Of a DNA stretch of 64,000 nucleotides, positions 14,448-26,794 are shown piece by piece. The notes under the pieces were generated by a model. That model ran no database searches. It had not been told where the DNA came from and saw only the letters and a program-made list of their open reading frames with translations. A program made the position numbers and the translations under genes. Numbering within the stretch: position 1 is the first letter of the stretch; every line of letters begins with the position of its first letter. Source of the stretch: Trochalopteron elliotii (taxonomy: Eukaryota > Chordata > Aves > Passeriformes > Leiothrichidae); NCBI GenBank assembly GCA_024734555.1, contig JANPWX010000061.1, forward strand, positions 526,653 through 590,652. The letters run 5' to 3'.

Positions 14448-17400
14448 GTGAGGCGGTGACACTGCAGCATAATTACAGCAGGTCCCTGTGTCCTGTCCCT
14501 CTGTCCACACAGCTGGGACAATAAACTCCACTTACCCACAGCAGACAGGCACGTGCACAAAAGCTATTATGAAGACGAACTCTTTCAGTCCCTCGTTTCA
14601 TGTTTTACCGCTGATCAGTGGTGCATTGAGTTTGGCTAAATGCTCCTGTAAGGCAAGCGAAGAGTCAGAAGCACGTGAGGAGGGTGAAACCACATTCTCA
14701 TGCAAATAAGTGGCTCTGTATATGGGAGACATCTGTGCAAATCATGCAGCTGCCATCTGCAGTGACCCCTGCAATCAATACTGCCCCAGCAATCAATATT
14801 TATCTTTATTATGGTATAGAAAGAAAACATATGAAAGAAACTAATGATTTTGCGAGCTTCTCTATCCACACAGCAATTAGGTCAGTCAGCTTTGGGTCCC
14901 TTCCCCCTTCCGTCAGTTGCTCTCAAGCAGAGCATTTGCAAACAAGATGCTGTACTGCTATAAAGTACTAAAAGGTAGTTTGAAGTCTCACATACATTAC
15001 ACGGGTATTGGCTGTTTCGTGTTCAGCAGTGTGTATAATAACTATGTGTGACCTACTTGTTCCAGATGCAGAAACAACGAGCTGCTTTAACATCTGCAAT
15101 GTCCCAGGCATTATACAGAAGATACATCGCTTTTTTTCTGCTGCTTTTCACTCTCTTCTAGTGAAAAAGTAGATCTTTGTTCATAGCTAGGCACAACACT
15201 TACACATACATGTTAGAGTTGTGCTCACATAAGCACAGGAATGGAATCCAATCATTAAAAATACACAATTCTGAAAAAAAACCCATAAATTTCTGCTTAA
15301 CTTGAGATCAGACCTAAGGCATGAAGTGAAGCTGCTGCTGCATAAATATTCACATGGAACTTAGTAGTTATGTCTAATAAGAGTCCAGGCAAGGGTTTGC
15401 AGAGGGAAATAAAGGCACTGGAGCACAATCTCTGCATTGCACAGCTGCTGATGACCAAACAGGTTGCACCCTCTCACACCCATGTCACTTATCTTAGCCC
15501 CAGCCTGATAGCAGAGCTACCTCCAGTGCCTGCCCAGAAATTAGCCCAGTTCTGTCTCTGTAACCTGGTAATGTTTCATTATGCATGTTCTATGGTTAAA
15601 AGATTCTGAAGTAAAAGGAAAGCAGCTGACTTCCAGGGAAACTGTTGAGATGCCATGTTAATGTAAGTGTAGAGACACCATTCAGGGGGTTAAGAGTCAG
15701 CAGTACTGGAAAAAAATGTAGCCTAAGCAAGTGGAAATTAGTCAGTGAAGCAATGAAAGACAAAACATGAGGAATGGTAGAAAAAGCAAGATGATGCCTA
15801 CCCATCTGTATGTTACATTTTAATGAGGAAGCCTGTTCTGAGAAAGGGCCAGGTTGGAGTCTTTTATAGGAGGCTGGTTAGCCAGATCCTCCTGCTTGGG
15901 ATATGAGAGCTGAAGAGAGAACCCAGCCATGTTTCTTCATTTCAGACTTGGGGAAAAAATGCCACATGAACAGACACGAAAGTGGGAAAACTAGCAAAAT
16001 ACAGAATTGTACCTTGAATTGCTATCCACAGCACAAACAAGAACAACATTTCAGCTTAGGTGAAATATTTGGCTTATTAGAAACCTGGGTCTAGACATCA
16101 TGTTAGGGTCAGAAAATAAGGTCCCCAGGTAAGCACTGCATGAATGCCATGGTTCCTGTCAGGTTTCTCTCTGGCAAGCTGCTGAGATAATTGTAGGACT
16201 CTTTTCACAGGGCAGTTTCAACCTAAACTAGCCCAGGTGTAAAGGTGGGTATGAGGTTGTCATACCCAACCTCAAACAGGCAAAGATCCCCACAGACTTC
16301 AGAAAGACCCTAAATCAAGCCCAAAACAGGTGGTTTTCCTCTTTCTTAGAAGGAGTCTGCATAAGGAGCCAGAAAAGGTGTGGAAAGAAGCAGTTGGCTT
16401 TATCTTCAGCAGCTCCAAGAATAGCTTATGGTCCAGTTCTCCAGAGGAGGATGAGGGAATGAGCACCTTATGTTTCTAAACTGATTGCACTACTAGTGGC
16501 CTGGTGGGAAAGTTAATGCTTGGAAAAATGATGGCTTGTTTGGCCATCTGGTGGAATTGTTTTACTCTACAGATATATTATTCAGGTTTAGTTAAAACCA
16601 GCCATTTTTCCCAGTCAGGTGAGTTTCACAGAATCACTTTACCATCTCTGCATCCTTCATCCTGTGCCAAAATAGCCTATTTAATTTTGAAGTGAGACTG
16701 ATTCCCAACTCCTTTAGGATGATGGTTGGGAGAATTTGACCTTTCTGTCTGTTGAGTCAACACAATCCTTCAGAGGCTTATGTTCATTTGACTAAGTCCT
16801 GCCTTTCCAGATTCTCAGGATTTATTTTCTTAATAACATTCTTAAAAAAAAAACCCCAACAACTTGTTTTAACATAAGCCAAGATTGTCTGGAGTTACTT
16901 ATACTTCATAGTGTTTTATTACCAATACACTTTGGAACACTCTGGTAAATAATTCTGCCTACACAAAGAAATTGGCTATATTTTCTCTATACATCGAGGA
17001 AGTCTGTCATGTAGACTATATATCATGGCTCTAAATGTTCTCAGATAAATGCAGACCCACATTGTATTCCATCTGTACTACTCACCCAAGCAGGTTTTTA
17101 AGGACGCCATACGACACGTCCATCTCTTATCCAAAAACTAGAATCCCTAACATTTGGTTTTGTAATAAAAAAGGCATTTTTTATCTTTTGCAATTACAAC
17201 AAAACCTGCTGTGTGTCCAGGGATTGATATTCTACACAGTCATAAAGCTTAGAGATTTTTTTTTTCCTTGTGCTCCTCTTTTCAGATGCTCACCCAAATT
17301 TGGTTTTCAGTTCAGAAGGTGAACTTCCAACTTAAGGAAGTTAATGAAAGTTATCCCACTGACTTCAGTGAAACAAAAGTTCTCTCTCAGTTTGATAACT

Positions 17401-18719
17401 ATGGAGTAACTTCTCAGTAGCCTGTGGAGCCTTTTGCTGGTAGGAGGGAAAACAAATTCACTTGGAATGTGAATGCTTCTTACACTCTTACAGTGCAAAG
17501 GAATAACTTGGAAATTGTGATGATAAAAGCAGAATTTGCCTTACTGACTGCTTCAGTTGCTTCAGAGGAAATATTGATTTGTGAAAAGCCAAAAATAATT
17601 TCTGAGATTTTGGGGGGTTTTCATGTTTTACCATGCTCTTGTAGGAGCAAGACACAAATTCTTCTGAAATTCAAGGGGGGAAAGGGTTGTAAGAGACAGA
17701 GTCATCATTTGTCTTTGCAATTAGCCTGTCAACATTAGAGCTGGGGGAAAAAAGCTGCAGTAATTTTAAAAGCATGACCCAACATAAACCAATTTTCCCA
17801 TTAGGTTTCCATGGCCAAGATGCCTATCTATGTATGTGTGTGGATGGGAGGCATGGAGGGATGGGTGGTCATGGCAGAGAAGGCTGGAGGGATGGAGCAC
17901 TGTAGAAACGGGGAGGAAATGTGAAGATGACTTGCAATTAGTCCAGCTGGCTGTTTGCTGAAGAGTGGGGAGGAGCTGCAGTGACTGCACACATTCAGGG
18001 GCTCAGAGAGGGCTTTGGGGACACTACCTGAGGGCAGAAGGGAGTTTGTCCTCTCCTGCCTTCCCTCTGTCTGGCTGGGAGGCCGGAATGGCTCACCCAG
18101 GGGGAGCAGGTGAATTAAAAATTTATGTGACAGGGGCAACTGGAGGATTTGGGGTGGCAGCATCGAGGTGCTGTGGCTGTGGGACTGGGTTAACACCAGC
18201 CTGTACCTCTTACAGATGTGTGGGGCTCAGCACTGTGTGGGGCAGCAACAGCATCCATCTTTCTTTTCAGGAAGAGTCTGGATACAACATATACACATGA
18301 CAGCATGGTGGAGAGCCATTATTTCATGTGCCCAGATCAACAGAGGAGCAAATGAACCCAGGGTTTGAGGTTCTTTTTTTCACTCCTCTGCCACCAGCTA
18401 TGACTGTGATTTTCAGTCCTGGGTAGGAAAGTGCCCCAGCCTTCTGAGCACATGCCTTTACTGGCCTTGGGAGGAACGGCTTTGGTGGTCTGTTTTGTGC
18501 TCCTGCTGTAATCCAGGGTGTTGCAAAGATCACCCAGCTCCTGCTGCTCTGTGAGAGGGACACAGGAGGGTCCCTTTGGCCCTGCAAAGGGCAGTGCTGT
18601 GTGCAGGTGCTCCCCGGAGCTGCCCGAGGCTCGGTTTGTGCCCCCACGGTGACGCTGGTTGTGTAACCCCATGGCTGGGACAGCCTGGGCTCACCAGGCT
18701 GTGAAAGTGCACATAAGGG

Positions 18720-19160
18720 ATGATAATATGGTAATGCACATCAGATATTAATGTGCATTGACACATAATCGTCTGCGTACATCAAGGCATTACAGCATGA
18801 AAGAGCAAGTGCAAAGGCCTTGCAGAGCGACGTGCTTTTGCACCTTTCTTTCCCCCCTGTTCTCTCTTAGCCTTGTTATTTAAAAGTAAGCTTTCCTGCC
18901 TGCCTGGCCCCCCATTTAGGCAAAGTCATCCCCCAGCAGTAAAGTGAGCAGTGCCTTCCTGGCGGCCTATTTAGTCGCAATAAAAAGCCGATTGGCCTAA
19001 TGCACAATCAAGAAAGGAGTGACATTTATTGCTTCGGTTTTATGATGCTGTGAACTGAGCAAGATTTGGAGCCTTACAGTGCCTTCAGGGGGCAGGAGAT
19101 CACCAGCAATGAATTGTATTTATACCTTTTCCAATTTCCTACTAGCGTTTTAGCAATAAA
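18720..19160. promoter_or_regulatory. Candidate conserved noncoding element (intronic)
   Basis: The segment is dense in complex AT-rich words typical of vertebrate developmental enhancers. It has repeated TAAT/ATTA cores, TTAGTCGCAATAAAA (a HOX/CDX-like CAATAAAA word) near 18971, GATTGGCCTAAT (inverted CCAAT box) near 18990, and retained CpGs in otherwise CpG-poor intron. No open frame or repeat explains it. This is a composition-based inference; conservation was not tested. Confidence 0.3.
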
Positions 19161-22100
19161 TAGACTCTGTTGTTATTGAGTTTTATGTAAGTATGTTTAC
19201 GAAAGCAGGAATACAACTTTGTAGCTCAGAATTACATGTGTTGGCTAAATAGATCAGCAGAGAGAATAACTATGTAAAACACTGGGAAAGCGCTTACCAA
19301 TTTATTATCAGATGTCTTAATAGAATGCTTCATCTCTTCCATCCCACTTTATGTTAACTATTAAAATAGAACTGCATCTATTGCAGAAGGTCAGAGGCTC
19401 CTTCACACACCCATGTAGGAACATCAAGGCCACGGTTTGTTCACACATCTAAACCATTAAAAATGCATCCCATGCATTAAATATGAGCCTGAGGAAAACT
19501 CAGTAGGAGCTGACGCACAGGGCTGACCTCAGCTCTCACAGCCCCTGCAGAGTGGCAGGTGTCCCTGCCTCACAGAGCCCATGTCCTGCTCCAGTCCCTT
19601 CCCACGTGCAGGCTGCAGCTAAAAGCCTGTGTGAGATGTCCCCAGACGTACAGATTTAATTGCTGTGTCTCAGTCTGCCCATTTTGTAATGGAGCTCTCC
19701 CCTCTGGAGCAGCACAGGTGCCCCAGGGACACCTCTCCTGGCCAGTGCACAGCGCTTGCTCCTTGCTGCAAGGAGCTGCAGGTGGATTCCACTGATCTGT
19801 GTGCCAGCCCTGAAGAAGCCCATATTTTGGGCTTATTGTTTATTCTCATCCCATTAGTTTGCTGGCAAGGACACGTCCTTGAGATGGCACATTGCAGTCA
19901 TTTGTCTGTCTGCCTGTCCCTGGCAGCAGAACTGTCCCTTGGGGCTTGGTCCCAAAAGCAGCCAGCCACTGTGGTCATCATGAGGCAGCAAGAGAAGAGG
20001 CAGGTCCCCAGCCAGCAGGAATGCCTGGTTTTGTACAGCAGCTTTTACCTACAGACCTGAATGCTCCAAGGAAAAGAGGATTATTACTGTACCCTTTTTC
20101 TTGCAAATGCAGAGATTTGCTTGGGTCCCAGGCTCACAGCTGAGGGCTGAGATCTCATTTCACTGCTGGGCAGCATAACGTGAGGTTATCCTGTCTTATT
20201 TCTGCCTGTGCAGGAGGTGCAAACAATGCCTGAAGGAAAGTATTCTCCTGAAATTTCATTGAATAGCAGACTGGACTTCGTTTTGTAGTTGAAGACAGCT
20301 GACCAAGCTGGGTATCCTGGAATATGTGGCCAGTTCAGATGGTGCTGCCTCAGGCAGGTAGCCCTAGTGAGAGTGTGGTGCTAATAACACCAAGGTTGTG
20401 TATCCAGCCCCTGCATGGGCCATTTCCTTAAGATGATCCTTAAAGGGTCTCTTTTACCCCAGAGCATTCTGTGAATCCCCGAGGAAGTGGTGTTAAAGGA
20501 CACAGGAAGGTTTATGGGGAGGGCTGATCTGGATTTGCACACGTGGAGACAGACTTTACATTGAGGAATTCCTTTACCACAGTTTTCACTCCTTTTAGGG
20601 AGATCCCCCCTAGCAGTGGATCGCTCATGTGCAGCAAGGGCTGGGGCTGGCAGCACACTGGTCTCTGCTAGCTAAAAGGCCATCATCCCTTTATTTTCAC
20701 TGATAAATCAAAGTCCACTTTCAGAAGTAATTTCTAGTGTCAGCAAAAGTTTTAGGAGAAATTTGTGGTTGGTCCCAGACAGAGCTGCAGTTCTTTGTGA
20801 GCAGACAGATCCTTCCTGCCTGGCAAGGCCCATGCCAGGACCTGCAGCTAGATAGTGTCCCATGCTTCCCACTGGATATTGCAATATCCCCACTGGCTGT
20901 TCAGTCCCAGGTGAACCTGTGGGATTTGTGGAAACAATTTTCATTATTCTGCTGGCTTCAAGATTGGAGTGAAGAGTATCAGCAGTCTGAGGCACACAGC
21001 AATAAACTGTTCATGAAGGACAGCCTCAAATGTTTACAGAGAGAGAAACAGTCAGCAAAGCTTTGTTTTAGCACAGACCACAGAGACGTGAAGGACACCA
21101 GGGGTAGGCAAACCATAGGAAGGCATTTATTTTATTCTGTGAGTTCTAAATAAACTTTCCACATTAGATACCTGCAGATACTTGAATTGGCACGTGCACA
21201 GAATTAGAATTTTCTTCTCTGGTCACACAGCTAGCATGAGGGCTTTTCCATGACTCTTCAAACCCGGTCATCAGTCTTCTGATTCTCTGTTTGGCTTTAA
21301 AGCATCCAGTGTAGCAAAGACTGCTTTATATAACTTAGTGTTTTTAAAATAAGAACGATATTTAGAAGGGGAAAAAAAAAATACATTTATTTTGCCCTAA
21401 AGTTGTTAGCACACAATTCAATGTACTGTTGAGGGCACCAGAGGCATTGGGAAGCCAGGTGAAGGTCATCCTAAAATTGGTCCTGTGAATTGTAAAAAGG
21501 AAGCAAAGATGCAGTTTGTAATTTTTTTGTCAAAAATTTAGTAAAAAAAGTTGCAGGTCAAAAATTAAAGGGGAATTAGGACTGAAGTTGCACTGTCTTG
21601 CACTGCAGATTTAAGATTTTTTTCATGAGCTGCAGACTCCAGGATGACTTCTTGAAAACTGGAGGAGCATGAGACCAGCTCCTCACTGAGCTCTGGGAAG
21701 CAGCCAGTGCCCAGACTCTCCTCACAGCTGTAGAGCAAGGTGTCTCCAGGAGCAGCCCATGGTTTTGGAACATCCTCCATGAGCTGCCATGCAAAGCATG
21801 CTCTGAAAAATCCATATGTATTTTTAAGCACTGCCAGCAGCAGCAGTGCAGCAGCTGTAGCCCTGGCTCTGTTCTCCAGCCACACTCCCAGAGTGTGTTG
21901 CATTTGGTATGCAAGGAAGGCCATCAGTAAATATATTCACCACTTTAGTGCATTTTAGCTTGACATATGTCCAGTAAACAATATTTTGGGCTTTTGCAGT
22001 AAAAAAAAAAAATAAAAATCACCTGATTATTCAGTGCTTCCTTCTGTTATGATGCTTTGGGGTCCTTCAAATCATTTTCATTATGCACTACATAATAATA

Positions 22101-22839
22101 AAAATCTCCATGCAGTATGCTGATAATTCCGTGCATGGTCTCTGTGATTTCTAATTGTTTGAATAACAGGATGCTATTGAAATGCCATGCAGAAACGTTG
22201 CATCACCCTGAGGGAATCCAGCTTTTCTCCTTTTACTCCTGGTGAAGATAAACATTTGAACAGTTGAAATAGGTAAAATAGCCCAGGGAAGCCACCGTGC
22301 AAAGCAGGCATGCTAAAGCCCTTAGTGCAGTCACAGGGCTGCAAAGGACAAAAAGGAAAAATAAATTAGATAAATAAATAAGTAAATAACAAACATTGAA
22401 TGGAAAGCACTCAAAATAAGCCATGCTTTTCTTCTCTTGTGATCTTAAACAGAAGAGAGGCACTAGCAGGCCCAGGAAAGAAATATTACATGCTATTTTT
22501 GGGCTGCCATTATAAAATATGTATTGTTTATTGTTCTGCACTGCAGCTAAAATTTTGCATCAACCTCAAAAATTACAGCAAAATTTGTTTTGAAGGAGAC
22601 ACACAGAATCTCTGTTCTTTAAGCCTCTTAATGATGTTCTTAAGAGTGCAGTGATAGGATTTCAGTCTCCTGGCAAGCACAGACAGGTTGCAGGGTATGA
22701 TTCATAGAAAGTATAAAGCACTATGTGCCAGTGTGCATTCTGAATATATATTATATAGATGTATGTCAGCATATGTATGATGCTCAATGCATGCCAAACC
22801 AGGCAACAATGCCAGGCAGTTTTGGGTGCCATCCTCTTG

Positions 22840-23273
22840 TGTGGGAGTCAAGATGGACACTGCACTCAGAGTGCTTCTTTAAAACTTCAGAGGGCTTCAA
22901 GCACCAGGACCTTGTTGTCTAAAAATCTTTCATACCTTTTCTCTGTAGCAATCCCATTGACAGCTCCACACAGCTCTGGCTCTTTCTTTCCTTCTTCTGT
23001 AGTCCTTCTGCAGTAGTTCCAGTTAGCTCCTTCCTGTCCCTAGCACAGGCACCTACCCCTGTCTGTCCCTCGTACAGCATCCTCATCTTATCCTCCTATC
23101 CCTTCCTCCTCACAGCACAGCAGCAGCCTCCAGCTAAACCCCCTCCCAGCTAATTCACTCTTTTATCACACCCATAGCTGTGAGGGCAAGGTTGTTCCCA
23201 CTCTTTGGTAATTAACATAGCTGCAATGTATGGGAGGCAGGATTGCCTTCAGCACTATCTCTGTCTTCCCACA
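22840..23273. mobile_element. Solo-LTR-like endogenous retroviral repeat, copy 1
   Basis: A 434-bp unit starts TGTGGGAGTCAAGATGGACA and ends TCTTCCCACA. The TGTGG...CCACA ends form a perfect 5-bp inverted repeat with the TG...CA boundaries of a retroviral LTR. It is related along its length to the unit at 40783-41222: nearly identical at the 5' end, around CAGCTCCACACAGCTCTGGC, and in the last 120 bp. The CT-rich middle is more diverged. No gag, pol or env lies beside it, so it is a solo LTR or an LTR-like nonautonomous element. Flanks (CTCTTG before, GTCTGT after) give only a weak target-site duplication. GATAAAAG on the minus strand could be a TATA box, which would make the minus strand the sense strand; this is not firm. 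Confidence 0.75.
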
Positions 23274-25260
23274 GTCTGTCTCCCCACACTCTTGGGCTGT
23301 GCTCCACGTCCTGCACAGACCACTGTGGGGTGCCTGAGTTTGGCCAGACTACCAGAAGTCCCTGGTGACTCTGCACTCAGTGTGTCAGGACTTTGCCCCT
23401 CTGTTAAAGGGGTGTTAATGGTGCCAGGCCAGTGCTGCTGTGGGACTGTCTGAGACCACTGTAAAGCTCAGTGGTGTGCTTGGAGATGGGCTGAGGATCA
23501 GAGGCAGAGGCTCAGATTTATGTGGTTCTTTTGACACTCATGTCAAAACAAAGGTGTGTCCAAGCCACTTGGAGCAATCCAGTTTTGCTGCTGGCCCTGT
23601 GTGCAGATGGCTTTGTGGGTGGGTGATGTGCTGAGGTAGGTGCAGAGGTGACCTGTCACTGCTCCCCAGTGAAGGGCTATCACAAGCTGTATGTCTGAAC
23701 AAGGCTGGTCTGAGCAAGCTGTCTGTGCTCCCAGAGGTTCACCTTGCCCAGTCCCTGCCTAGAGCTCATTCAAATGTCTCTGCATGATGTTGTGTTGAGA
23801 CATTAAACACCCCCAAAGCTGCCTGGGTAAATGAGAGCTCCCACCAGCCTCCTGACACGCGGCTGAACCGTGCTGCAATGCCTGTTCCAGTGTCGAGGCG
23901 TAATGTTAAGCCTGGCTTCATTTCAGCCTGCCCGCTGGTAATGTCAACAAAGATGCCCTGTGTACCAGAAAGAAAAACCTTGCAGGAATCCAAATGATAG
24001 AGAAGGCTTTTGGGACTGATTGCCAGGCTCTTTATGCAGGCATATACTGCCAGGTTTGCTTTAAATGGGCATTTAGTGTCCTAGTCGGAGGGGCAGGGGG
24101 CTTGGAGAGGTCTGTGCTGACATCCAGAAATCTGAGTTTTCTGATCACCATTTTCTAGTCAGAGCAGAGGAAGATAAGAAATTTCTCTGGTGGAAATATC
24201 ATAAATGTACCACAACTGTGTTTTTATTTATACGCTGTTATGTGGTGGCAAAGGAAAGGCTTTGGGCTTTTTTATGCTGCAAAATGTTGTTGGGGTTTTC
24301 ACTGCTGGTTTTTTTTTTGCCTGGAGAAAATATATAGTGTCTAAAATTATTACAGAATGGAACTTCACCTTCCCTGTAAAATAGTGCTCTCTGAGACATG
24401 GTGAGATCTCACACTTGACCAAATTAGTATATGAGCTCAAATATCAGAGCTCTGACTAGTAAAAATAACACTAGATTTGCATTTTCACATTTTTAGCTCT
24501 TGCCTCCCTGTCTCTTTGGTTTTATGCCTTTTTTCTTGACTGACAATTCTCTTTGTGGCAGATTTATTGCTGTTCTGCTGTTTGGACCCTGTAATCAACT
24601 AGACACTTGGCTGAAGACGTTAGTCATTTCATTAAGTACTTCTCTTTCAGATATCTCAGGCACAATTTTCTGTTGCTCTGGTTCCAAAAAGCAAATGACC
24701 CACGGCCAGCAAAGTCTGAATATGAATCTTTAATAAACAGAGGTAGTACCAACAATGCTCTCAGGTTTCCAAACAGCAGAGGGCTAATTAAAAGATGCTG
24801 AATGGGGAAGAACTGCCATTGCCATCTCTCTCTGACAGAAATGTGCCTGCATCTGTTCCCAGTGAAACCACTCTTTTGGAAGCATTGTCTCATTTATCCT
24901 CCTTACTTCCCATTAGAACTATGTAGAGAACCTTCCTCCTCATGCTATGTGCAGATATTGCTTAGTAATTTTTTTCAATTTATTTTTCAGTAATACATTG
25001 CTGGAAACAAAGACTGAATAGTTGTCTTAAGAGTAAAGATAAAGCATGGAGTGCATTTCTTTTTGTCATCGCTGTGTCACTAATGATTATATTCTATTCA
25101 TGAACTAAGGAAATAGAATTATAGGATTCTCCTACCCTTCATGGGCAAAGAGCCATTCTCTCATTTTATTGAGACTCCTCCTTAAAATGCAGTTCCTCCT
25201 TCCAGGGATAGTCCTTCATAGCCATGAATCCTCTCTTCAGTAGCTTGCTCTCTGCAGGCA

Positions 25261-25293
25261 AAGGTACTCTCTGTGCCCAGAAAATAATACCAT
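25261..25293 (+). repeat. 33-bp dispersed repeat, copy A
   Basis: It matches 26762-26794 at 30 of 33 positions, around the shared core CTCTCTGTGCCCAGAAA. Flanking DNA does not obviously align. It is possibly a remnant of one old interspersed repeat family. Confidence 0.45.
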
Positions 25294-26761
25294 ATGTTAT
25301 TTGCAGCAGCGTGGGGCGTTAGGAGACTGTGCACTCACCCATGCCTGGTTTATTGACCCCATTAATTTTTATGGAGACTGATTCAACAGAAAGCCAAGTT
25401 GGCTGCTCCAGCTTGGCCAAGCAGCCTGGTGCAGCACATCACCATCACTCCTGGCACATGAACCAGACCGAGGGCTGGGCAGCATTTCTTCATGATCAGG
25501 ATCCGGGCTGGAAAGGAGTTCTTTGTGCTATTCTCTCATTTCCCTGGGTAGGGAAGAAGCACAATAAGCAGGTGAAATTCCAAAATGCCTGTGGGTTCCT
25601 CTGTGCTGCTGAGCACCCTCTTTGAGTTCCTGCCTTGACAGAAGCTCCCAAAGCTCACAGACCAGAGTGCAGCAGCACACACCCCACAAGTCAGTAGCGA
25701 GGCACAAGGAGGTGCCTGTCAGCATCTCACCTGCCTCAGGCTAAGCTCAGCTCTGCCAGTTCTCCCCCAGGCACCCTCCTGGGCCTCTCCTGCATCTCCA
25801 GCAGAGCTGCACCTCTGCCTGCAGACACTTTCTGGTTCATCCTGGGTGTGACATTGTCATGACAGAGTCCAGCAATGTCATCAAGCAGTGTTGCAAGATC
25901 CATCATGGGGAGTTAGCCCAAAATCCCCTCAGGAGGTGCCCAGGCTTTCCCCCTTCAACAGTCTTTTTAGTTTGCTTTGGTGTTTTTTGCGTCCATGATC
26001 ACCAAAGTAACCACACAGATTGCTGGATGTTCAGCTCCTCCAGGATTATTATCATGAGAAATGAAATGGAATGGAATAAAATAAAGTGTATAAAAGAAAG
26101 GGAATTCATTGGAGACTATCACAATGACCTGGAAGAAAAGGCATAAGAAAATGAGCCTTGTTTAATGATTGTTTATCGTGGCAGCCCCAATTTTAATCAA
26201 TTAACATATGAACCCATTACTTGAAGATGAGAAGGGCCTGCAGAACAGCATTTCCTCCTTTCTCAGAGGAGCTGCAGGGTATCTGCTGACATCTTGGAGG
26301 CTCTCCTTCCTCACGGAGGCTTTTAAAGCTGCATTTCTGACTGCAGAGAAGGCATGGTTAAATCTTACACACGCATTCTGCGTATGCTCTTGGGTACAGT
26401 TTCATCCTGTGACCCCCTAGGAGACCTCATTGACCTTCCCGCAGTGTCTTGAGCCCCAGGAATGCTCAATCAGCCTTTCTATTGCCAGGCTTTCTTCAGT
26501 GCTACACTTAGGAACACAGAAAGCAAATAGATTTATTGACAGAACTATAATCAAAAGTCAAATGCAGGATGATAGCACGGTCAAATGATCAAATTACTTA
26601 AAATTCGAGGCATAGTGGAGTGCCTCAGGGACTGGGAAGCCAGACAGCCAGCCAGCCCTTTGGGCACACCCTTAGCAGTGGGATGGGCCCTGCCAGCCCT
26701 GTGCATGACAAGTGTTAGGGCTCTCTTCAGGGTAGGGGGCTTCTGTGTCCCACAAGAGCTG

Positions 26762-26794
26762 AAGGTCCTCTCTGTGCCCAGAAATTAACACCAT
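26762..26794 (+). repeat. 33-bp dispersed repeat, copy B
   Basis: It matches 25261-25293 with three substitutions, in the same orientation and about 1.5 kb away. The family is not recognised. Confidence 0.45.

Noticed and set aside
16628..16638. CACAGAATCAC, also seen near 31806 and 56281, like the octamer at CR1 3' ends
   Set aside because: A single unit with no tandem octamers or CR1 body next to it at any of the sites.
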